Source of the DNA: Sphingomonas lacunae | GTDB lineage: Bacteria > Pseudomonadota > Alphaproteobacteria > Sphingomonadales > Sphingomonadaceae | DNA length: 64,000 nt | Direction: 5' to 3' | NCBI RefSeq assembly: GCF_012979535.1 | Contig: NZ_CP053015.1 | Coordinates: 1,984,001 to 2,048,000, forward strand | Translations under genes and position numbers: made by a program | Notes under the pieces: generated by a model | Databases searched by the model: none | What the model was told of the DNA's origin: nothing | What the model saw: only the letters and a program-made list of their open reading frames with translations | Shown here: positions 56,480 through 64,000 of the stretch, piece after piece | How the letters are laid out: each line of letters starts with the position of its first letter | How positions within the stretch are numbered: position 1 is the stretch's first letter

Positions 56480-58480
56480 TCAGCGCGGAAGGAACCCGCT
56501 GATCCGTCGCAGCATGTCGATGCGGGCCTCGCTGGTCGGCAACTGGTGGTCGAGCCCCGGATATTCTATCAATTCCGACCGTCGCCCGGCCGCCACCAGC
56601 GCCCGCTGCATCACCCGACCCTGATCAATGTCGACATTGGTATCCAGCGTGCCATGGAACATCAGCACAGGTACTGTGATCGCAGACGCATTCAGCGCCG
56701 GCGATCCCTCACGGACATGGGGCCCGCTGCCCACGAAATCGCTGACCAACTGGCCCGTATAGTAGCGCGATTCCTCGCGCTTCAGCCGGTCAAGATCGGT
56801 CACCGGGGCAATGGCAACGATTGATTTGAACAGGTCGGGATAGGTCACGCCGGCTTGCAGTGCGGAATAGCCGCCATAGGACCAGCCGACGATCGACAAC
56901 TTTGCCGGATCGGCGCCTTGCGAGACCAGCCAGCGGCCGCCATCACTTATGTCGCCGATGGCAATGCGCCAGGAGCGGAAGCCATTGTTGACATACCAGG
57001 CATCGCCATATCCCGACGAGCCGCGGTAATTGGGTTGCAGCACGGCAAATCCCTGCGAGGCGAAATATTGCGCCAGCCAGTCGAAATCGCCCTCGTCACG
57101 GGCGGAGGGCCCGCCATGCGGCATGACAATGGCGGGCAGGCCGCGCGCATCGCTCAGGCCGGGCGGCAGGGTCAGATAGCCCGGAACCATGGTCCCGTCA
57201 GCGGCTGGATAGCTGACCGACTGCACGGGGGAGAGGGTTTGCCCTTCCAGCAGCGGAAAGAAGGCGAGCAGCGGCCGCAACTGCCGCGCGGCAGGCGTAT
57301 AGACATAGTAGCGGCCTGGGTCGGAATCAGAGCTGGCAAAGATCAGGAAGACGGTGCCATCGCGGTTCTGGTCGATGATGGTAATGCCCCGTCCGCCGAG
57401 CGCGCGCGACAGGCTTTGCGACATGCGGGCCAGCGCCGCGTCGAAATATTCGACCCTGCGCCGGTCCGTCGCATAGGATACGCCGACGATCCTGCGGGTG
57501 CCGCCAATCACCACAATGTCATCAATCTCGACATTGTCCCGCTGGAACAGGGACGTGATCCGGTTGGTCCCGTCGAGAGCCATGGTTGCCACGCTGTCAA
57601 ACCCGTTGACCTTCAAAAATCCGACCGCGCGGTTATTCTCCGCATCGACATAAACGGGCCGGAACCCTTCATTGACCTCGGTGGTGTTGATCGACATCGG
57701 GTGCCATTCATCACGCTCGTCAGCGCGATAGAAATAACGGACTTGCGGCACATAATTGGCATCGGCAACCGCCGGCTGGTTTGCCATGATACGGATGTTG
57801 CCCATCCCGTCGGTAATGAAACCATAGCGGCCGGTCAGGCTGGCCCTGCGGCGGATGGCGGTGCTGTGCACCCTGTTGGTGTGGATGTTGCGCCGTTCGA
57901 CATCTCCTACCGGGCTCGCCATCAGCACATGGTCGGGATCGTCGGCCAGCCAGTCGATCAATGAACCGCTGTACAGTTCATTATGCTCATCCGCGCCAAT
58001 CACCGTGACATTTCCGCCGGCCGCATCCACCCCGATGAAGCGGACAAAGCCATAGACATCACGACCATAGCCGCGCCGGCCTACCATCTGGCAGACCAGC
58101 CGCGTCGTCGATTTCCAGCGGCAATAATTGAGCACCTCCGGATCGCCGCTCGCTCTCAGCAGGCGCTGCGGCCGGCCCGCACCTTCGGCCGTCGACACCA
58201 CGTACAGGTCGTTGCCAAGGCCGGTGCTGGGGCTGAGAAAGGCGATCATGCTGCCATCGGGCGACAGGGAGACGCTGCGCGCGCCGGGCAGGGTGCCAAA
58301 CCGCGTGGCCGAATCGGGCAGGGTTGGGGGCGGTGTCGGGGTACGGATCTCGTCAGGGAGCTGCGCCTGAGCAGGGCTCACAAAAAGCGCGGCACAGGCC
58401 AATGTAATTGCAGCAAGATTTGGAAAGAGTGGTCGGGTGGGGCGGGCGTTCTTCTGTTGAATTGGGGTGGGGTGACGCAT
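56480..58480 (-). CDS. Exported S9 family (prolyl oligopeptidase-like) serine peptidase
   Basis: A 666-residue secreted dipeptidyl or oligopeptidase. The signal peptide ends near 'SPAQAQ'. A seven-bladed beta-propeller (about 60-400, with repeats such as 'SVSLSPDGSMIAFLSP') precedes the alpha/beta hydrolase domain. The catalytic serine is in 'VGWSYGGYSALQAG', the aspartate in 'FHGTLDTNVDI' and the histidine in 'YPGLDHQLPTSE'. It converges on the GST-like gene with only two bases between the stops and is divergent from the third M28 gene. Confidence 0.92.
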   Translation of the reverse strand: MRHPTPIQQKNARPTRPLFPNLAAITLACAALFVSPAQAQLPDEIRTPTPPPTLPDSATRFGTLPGARSVSLSPDGSMIAFLSPSTGLGNDLYVVSTAEGAGRPQRLLRASGDPEVLNYCRWKSTTRLVCQMVGRRGYGRDVYGFVRFIGVDAAGGNVTVIGADEHNELYSGSLIDWLADDPDHVLMASPVGDVERRNIHTNRVHSTAIRRRASLTGRYGFITDGMGNIRIMANQPAVADANYVPQVRYFYRADERDEWHPMSINTTEVNEGFRPVYVDAENNRAVGFLKVNGFDSVATMALDGTNRITSLFQRDNVEIDDIVVIGGTRRIVGVSYATDRRRVEYFDAALARMSQSLSRALGGRGITIIDQNRDGTVFLIFASSDSDPGRYYVYTPAARQLRPLLAFFPLLEGQTLSPVQSVSYPAADGTMVPGYLTLPPGLSDARGLPAIVMPHGGPSARDEGDFDWLAQYFASQGFAVLQPNYRGSSGYGDAWYVNNGFRSWRIAIGDISDGGRWLVSQGADPAKLSIVGWSYGGYSALQAGVTYPDLFKSIVAIAPVTDLDRLKREESRYYTGQLVSDFVGSGPHVREGSPALNASAITVPVLMFHGTLDTNVDIDQGRVMQRALVAAGRRSELIEYPGLDHQLPTSEARIDMLRRISGFLPR

Positions 58481-58549
58481 GCTGGGATCCTGCTTCGCTG
58501 CCTTTTTTGGTTACCCGAGAGCAACGACGTTCGGTGGATCAGCGTCAGC

Positions 58550-58579
58550 TTGCAAGCGCGTTTATGTCCGCGCTAGTCT
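58550..58579 (+). promoter_or_regulatory. Possible promoter of the third M28 gene
   Basis: TTGCAA (58550-58555) and TAGTCT (58574-58579) are 18 bases apart, about 40 bases before the gene start; the -10 is preceded by CGC, giving GCTAGTCT. The remaining 137-base divergent gap to the S9 gene holds nothing else I recognise. The match to consensus is moderate. Confidence 0.35.
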
Positions 58580-58617
58580 GTATCCATTGAGGATTCGCAG
58601 GAAGGCGATCAAATTTC

Positions 58618-60309
<1,692 letters not shown>

Positions 60310-60369
60310 TCGTCAGGGCAATTGTCTTGTTGCCCGCGTCACTTTAAGGCGCGGGCAAAGGACATTGTC

Positions 60370-61404
60370 ATGACACTCACTCCCCCCGCGACCCCGATCA
60401 CCAAGGTGCCGCCGTACTCCGGGCCGCTGCCCGAATGGGCCGTCCACGAACGGTTGTGGATTGGATTTCCCGCGATCCGCGCCGAATGGGGTGAAGCCTT
60501 TGACGGCGCCCGCGCACAAATCGCCGCCTTTGCCGCCGCCATCGCCGATGACGGCAAGGGAGAGACCGTCCACCTCGTCTGCAACAGCGAAGATGACGCC
60601 GCCATCGCCCGCCGTTTGGCCGACGCGTCCGGCGGTGCCAGTGTCGATGTGCTGGTCGAGCCAATAGGCGACGTCTGGCTGCGCGATACCGCCCCCATCA
60701 TCACCGGAACCGGGGCTGGCCGCCGTGCAGCTGATTTCGCCTTCAATGGCTGGGGCGGCAAATATCTGATGCCGGGTGACGCCGACATCGGCGCTCGCCT
60801 CGCGCAGCGTTTTAGCTTCCTCCGCGATCCGCACGCGATGATCCTCGAGGGCGGCGGCATCGACTGGGATGGCGCGGGCCTGTGCGTCACCACCGAACAG
60901 TGCCTGCTGAACCCCAACCGCAATCCCGCACTCGGTCGCGCCCAGATCGAGGAAGTGCTGCACGAGGCACTCGGTTTCACCCGCATCCTCTGGCTGGGTG
61001 ATGGCCTGCATGGCGACCATACCGATGGCCATGTCGACAATCTGGCCCGCTTTGTTGCGGACGGGCTGCTGCTGCTGCCGCGCGCTAGCGGCACTGATGA
61101 CCCCAATGCCGCCATCTACGACGACGCTATGGCCCGAGCCGAAGCGTTCGGCCTAGACATCGTCACCATCCCGTCCCCCGGCCGGGTCTTGGTCGATGGT
61201 GAGGCTGTGCCGGCAAGCTATATGAACTTTCTTATCGGCAACACCACTATCGCAATGCCGGCCTATGGCACGGCCCATGACCAGGAAGCCGCGCAGGTGC
61301 TGGCCGAGTGCTTCCCCGACCGTCGCATCGTCCCGCTGCCGTCAGACCAGATTCTGGCTGGGGGCGGTAGCTTCCATTGCACAAGCCAGCAGGTGCCGCG
61401 CTGA
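60370..61404 (+). CDS. aguA: Agmatine deiminase
   Basis: Converts agmatine to N-carbamoylputrescine and ammonia. The 344-residue pentein has 'EPIGDVWLRDTAPI', 'FNGWGGKYLMPGD', 'LEGGGIDWDGAG', the catalytic histidine in 'GDHTDGHVDNLARF' and the catalytic cysteine in 'GGGSFHCTSQQVP' at about residue 337. The ATG at 60370 is where homology starts. N-carbamoylputrescine amidase (AguB), the usual partner, is not adjacent. The next gene starts one base after the stop. Confidence 0.93.
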   Translation: MTLTPPATPITKVPPYSGPLPEWAVHERLWIGFPAIRAEWGEAFDGARAQIAAFAAAIADDGKGETVHLVCNSEDDAAIARRLADASGGASVDVLVEPIGDVWLRDTAPIITGTGAGRRAADFAFNGWGGKYLMPGDADIGARLAQRFSFLRDPHAMILEGGGIDWDGAGLCVTTEQCLLNPNRNPALGRAQIEEVLHEALGFTRILWLGDGLHGDHTDGHVDNLARFVADGLLLLPRASGTDDPNAAIYDDAMARAEAFGLDIVTIPSPGRVLVDGEAVPASYMNFLIGNTTIAMPAYGTAHDQEAAQVLAECFPDRRIVPLPSDQILAGGGSFHCTSQQVPR

Positions 61405-61405
61405 C

Positions 61406-61759
61406 ATGACCACCGCGTTCCTTGTACGTGTGGTCCTGTCGGGCCTGGTCGTCGCCCTGATCGCGTTGGTCGCCCGCAAGAGTCCCGGACTTGGCGGGCT
61501 GATCGCTTCGCTGCCGCTTGTTTCGACACTGGGGATGATCTGGCTTTGGCACGACACGGGTGACCGGCTGGCAGTGGCTGATTATGTCCAGTCGTCGCTA
61601 TTGTATTTCCTACCATCCATTCCGATGTTCATCCTGATCCCGTGGATGCTGCGGCATGGCTGGAATTTCTGGCTCACGCTGATGGCCGGTGCCCTGTTGA
61701 CCATGCTGCTCTATGCGATGATGAACCGATGGCTGGCATCGCAAGGCATTTCGCTTTAG
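61406..61759 (+). CDS. DUF3147 family small membrane protein
   Basis: A 117-residue inner-membrane protein with four hydrophobic segments ('FLVRVVLSGLVVALIALVA', 'LGGLIASLPLVSTLGMIWLW', 'SLLYFLPSIPMFILIPWML', 'FWLTLMAGALLTMLLYAMM'). It matches the DUF3147 pattern, including the 'KSPGLGGLIASLPLVS' turn. No function is established. It starts one base after the agmatine deiminase stop, so they are co-transcribed. A polyamine-related transport or tolerance role would be speculation. Confidence 0.8.
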   Translation: MTTAFLVRVVLSGLVVALIALVARKSPGLGGLIASLPLVSTLGMIWLWHDTGDRLAVADYVQSSLLYFLPSIPMFILIPWMLRHGWNFWLTLMAGALLTMLLYAMMNRWLASQGISL

Positions 61760-61786
61760 CCTCTCCAGCCATCAGGGGAGAGAGAC

Positions 61787-62407
61787 ATGTCAAACTGGTG
61801 GGAACGGCACGTCACACCGCGATTGATCCGCTGCTGCTGTGCGCAGCCGCAAATTCTCAAGGCGCGCAGCCATGTCGTCCCGCTGGCCAGCGGTGACGTG
61901 TTCGAGTTGGGCTGTGGCGGTGGCATCAATCTTCCCTTTTATGACCGCAGCAAAGTCACCAGCCTGTGTGGGTGCGACCCCACCCCCGCACTGCTTGACG
62001 ACAGCAAAAGGCTCGTCGCTGAGGCCGGCTTTGCCGGCGAGATTGTCGAAGGCGTGGGAGAGGAAATCCCCTTCGCCACCGACCGCTTTGACACGGTGGT
62101 TACGACCTTCACCCTTTGTTCGGTCAATGATCCCGCACAGGTGCTTCAGGAAATCAAGCGCGTGCTCAAACCTGGCGGCACAGCCGTTTTTCTGGAGCAT
62201 GGCCGCGCGCCCGATGCAGACGTCCGTAAATGGCAGAGCCGCATCGAACCGCTTTGGAAACGCATGGCCGGGAACTGCCACCTGACCCGCCCCATTGCGG
62301 ACGCCTATGAGTCTGCCGGTTTCAAGACCGAGCGCATGGGCAGCCGCTATATGCCCAAGACACCTCGCCCGGTCGGATGGCTCGAATGGGGTGTGGCGCG
62401 GGTTTGA
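61787..62407 (+). CDS. Class I SAM-dependent methyltransferase
   Basis: A 206-residue Methyltransf_11-type enzyme. The SAM loop is 'DVFELGCGGGINLPFYD', followed by 'GCDPTPALLDDSKRL', 'GEEIPFATDRFDTVVTTFTLCSV' (seen as 'PFATDRFDTVVTTFTLC') and 'EIKRVLKPGGTAVFLEHGR'. The sequence is close to small phospholipid- or quinone-type methyltransferases, but the substrate cannot be assigned. It is 27 bases after the DUF3147 gene and probably in the same transcript. It converges with the M15-like gene. Confidence 0.82.
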   Translation: MSNWWERHVTPRLIRCCCAQPQILKARSHVVPLASGDVFELGCGGGINLPFYDRSKVTSLCGCDPTPALLDDSKRLVAEAGFAGEIVEGVGEEIPFATDRFDTVVTTFTLCSVNDPAQVLQEIKRVLKPGGTAVFLEHGRAPDADVRKWQSRIEPLWKRMAGNCHLTRPIADAYESAGFKTERMGSRYMPKTPRPVGWLEWGVARV

Positions 62408-62415
62408 GAGCTGGA

Positions 62416-63132
62416 TTAAAGGCTGTTGCAGCCGCTGCTGGCCCGCCCATAGCTGAAACCCCAAGTGCGCCATCCTGTGCCGTCGACATGAAAGCGTGCG
62501 ACCTGATTATGCTGTGGCTTGGCCGGATCATAATAGGCGCCCAGTCCCCATTTTGATCGCGCTCCCGCCTGCCGCCAGCGGGCACAGAGCTTGGTAAAGC
62601 TAGTGACGGTATCGGGTTGATCGAGGGGGATCAGGTCAAGAGCGGCAAAGGTCAAGTGCCGGCTGTTGCTGGCACCTTTTGAACAGGCATTAAGGGCTTC
62701 AAGACGAAAGGCTGAGGCGACTTCCACCCGACCAACTGCCGGGATCGCTTCTTCCTTCACCAGCTTCAATGCGTGCAGGATATTGGGCCAATAGTTTCGG
62801 GGTGGCAGGATAAAGGGATCGACCCGGCATCGAGCGCTGGCATTGCTGTTTGTCCTCAGCAGGGTCCAGCTGGGGACCAGGTCGGCATATCCATGGTCTG
62901 TAATGAACCTTTCGAATGCGGCAAATTCTGCTGCGCGGCCCGGAACAGCATAGACCCATGTTTGAAAGGCATCGCGTCGCGCGGTTGCTGGTATAGGACT
63001 TGGGCGATCAGTCAGGCTGTCAACTATCGGGCGCCGCCATGGACATGATGACCAAAAAGTGCAGGCGAGGCCAGCCGCGGCAAGAGTGATAACAAGGGTC
63101 AGGCCCCAAAAGGCGACCCATCCGCGCCTCAC
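62416..63132 (-). CDS. M15-like (D-Ala-D-Ala carboxypeptidase fold) exported protein
   Basis: A 238-residue protein with an N-terminal hydrophobic signal or anchor ('[19 protein letters not shown]'). The C-terminal half carries the M15 zinc pattern SxHxxxxAxD in '[12 protein letters not shown]' and a second histidine in '[13 protein letters not shown]'. Seven or so cysteines ('RCRVD', 'NACSKG', 'KLCARW', 'SGCNSL') suggest disulfides in the periplasm. It probably trims or binds peptidoglycan peptides. The ATG overlaps the trhO stop by four bases, so it is coupled to trhO. Confidence 0.72.
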   Translation of the reverse strand: MRRGWVAFWGLTLVITLAAAGLACTFWSSCPWRRPIVDSLTDRPSPIPATARRDAFQTWVYAVPGRAAEFAAFERFITDHGYADLVPSWTLLRTNSNASARCRVDPFILPPRNYWPNILHALKLVKEEAIPAVGRVEVASAFRLEALNACSKGASNSRHLTFAALDLIPLDQPDTVTSFTKLCARWRQAGARSKWGLGAYYDPAKPQHNQVARFHVDGTGWRTWGFSYGRASSGCNSL

Positions 63133-64000
63133 GCTTTGCCAGCATCCGCCATTGCAGCAAACTGCCGGTGGCGCTCAGCATAGCGCGCCCGGTCTTCGTC
63201 GGTGCGCTCATGGGCGCAATGGTGGCACTGCTGTCCTTCTATATAGTCAGGCAGCGCTCGGTCTGAGTCGCTCAACGGCATCCGACAGGCACGGCACAGC
63301 TGATGCTCGCCCTCGACCAACCCATGGCCGACACTGACCCGCTCATCAAAAACGAAGCAATCGCCCTGCCACAGGCTTTCGCTTGTCGGCACTTTCTCCA
63401 GATAGTTGAGGATGCCGCCTTTCAGGTGAGCCACATCCTCTACCCCCTCGGCACGGAGAAAAGCTGTCGACTTCTCGCAACGGATGCCGCCAGTGCAGAA
63501 CATGGCAATGCGCTTTCCAGCAAAGTCTTCAGCATGGGCACGCCACCAATCGGGGAATTCGCCAAAGCTACGGGTCACCGGGTTGATGGCCCGATGGAAC
63601 GTGCCGATTGCCACCTCATAGTCGTTGCGCGTATCGATCACGATGGTGTCGGGGTCGCTAATCAGCGCGTTCCACTCTTCGGGTGCGACATAGCGGCCGA
63701 CATTGCGCGACGGATCGACGCCCGGCACACCCAATGTGACGATCTCCTTCTTCAGCCGCACCTTCATCCGGCGGAACGGTGTTACTGATGCGGTCGAATA
63801 TTTCACGTCAAGTCCGGCACAGCCGGGTAGGGTACGGATATGGTCGAGCACCGCAGCTATGGTGTCTGGCTCCCCCGCAATGGTCCCGTTGATACCTTCC
63901 CGGGCAAGCAGCAGTGTGCCGCAGATGCCCAGCGACCGGCACAAGTCGAGCAGGGGCTGACGTAACGCAGCCGGGTCGTCGAATGGTGCGAACTGATAGA
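63129..64000 (-). CDS. trhO: tRNA uridine(34) hydroxylase TrhO (5' end beyond the window)
   Basis: The visible 290 residues lack only the extreme N-terminus: the frame stays open to the window edge, reading '[19 protein letters not shown]' before '[17 protein letters not shown]'. TrhO (YceA) hydroxylates U34 of tRNAs on the way to 5-carboxymethoxyuridine. It contains an N-terminal acylphosphatase-like part, a rhodanese domain (here '[17 protein letters not shown]', and the active cysteine in '[14 protein letters not shown]') and a C-terminal zinc-type Cys cluster ('[10 protein letters not shown]', 'QQCHHCAHE'). The family is clear. Confidence 0.92.
   Translation of the reverse strand, partial: YQFAPFDDPAALRQPLLDLCRSLGICGTLLLAREGINGTIAGEPDTIAAVLDHIRTLPGCAGLDVKYSTASVTPFRRMKVRLKKEIVTLGVPGVDPSRNVGRYVAPEEWNALISDPDTIVIDTRNDYEVAIGTFHRAINPVTRSFGEFPDWWRAHAEDFAGKRIAMFCTGGIRCEKSTAFLRAEGVEDVAHLKGGILNYLEKVPTSESLWQGDCFVFDERVSVGHGLVEGEHQLCRACRMPLSDSDRALPDYIEGQQCHHCAHERTDEDRARYAERHRQFAAMADAGKA

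Noticed and set aside
56855-57964. Long open frame antisense to the S9 peptidase gene (369 codons)
   Set aside because: It lies entirely within the catalytic and propeller regions of the S9 gene on the other strand.

Overview
The window is a gene-dense stretch of a high-GC alphaproteobacterial chromosome. The gene content points to the order Sphingomonadales: a CckA-type cell-cycle hybrid kinase, a class I PHA synthase, Hda next to polyphosphate kinase, several exported M28 peptidases and a TonB-dependent receptor. I cannot name the genus from sequence reading alone. I recognise 54 protein genes complete in the window or cut only at its right edge, plus a nine-codon fragment of another gene at the left edge. 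There is no gene-free stretch above about 280 bases, and I see no tRNA, rRNA, CRISPR array, prophage or insertion sequence. The region reads as core chromosome rather than an island.

Layout. 1-1483 (minus): an SPFH/NfeD membrane pair. 1568-7379 (plus): a CitE-like lyase coupled to an exported M28 peptidase, then guaB, an RsmB-type rRNA methyltransferase and a TPR protein. 7403-13088 (minus): the outer-membrane biogenesis operon lptD-surA-pdxA-rsmA. 13365-18129 (plus): pepA, holC, a lipoprotein, ndk and a second M28 peptidase. 18158-22077 (minus): a TonB-dependent receptor behind a striking 40-bp dyad, then purM-purN. 22137-27811 (plus): a tightly overlapping chain of DUF2066 gene, hda, ppk1 and ppx. 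27826-31090 (minus): a periplasmic I78-type inhibitor lipoprotein, RNase D and a sodium:solute symporter. 31272-35388 (plus): aspS, an alpha/beta hydrolase, ppk2 and a small exported TPR-like protein. 35446-38774 (minus): a nitroreductase, greB and a lytic transglycosylase. 38886-46409 (plus): dapA-smpB-DUF2062, an M13 peptidase coupled to cckA, and an anchored hydrolase. 46422-52996 (minus): M20 hydrolase-astA-astB (arginine succinylation), a small membrane protein, phaC and a PHA-depolymerase-like hydrolase. 53179-64000: malate synthase G, a long GST-like protein, a divergent S9/M28 peptidase pair, agmatine deiminase, a DUF3147 protein, a methyltransferase, an M15-like protein and the start-truncated trhO.

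Themes. Two storage polymers are represented: polyphosphate by ppk1, ppx and ppk2, and polyhydroxyalkanoate by phaC and a depolymerase-like hydrolase. A second theme is scavenging of peptides and amino acids: three exported M28 enzymes, M13, S9, PepA, M20, the succinylarginine enzymes, agmatine deiminase and a symporter. I found no clearly new defence or mobile system. The best leads are modest: the unexplained DUF2066 protein coupled to an Hda whose Walker A lysine is arginine, an M20 hydrolase sitting with astAB, a GST with an extra C-terminal region of about 145 residues, a small membrane protein beside phaC, and the promoter-spanning dyad upstream of the receptor.
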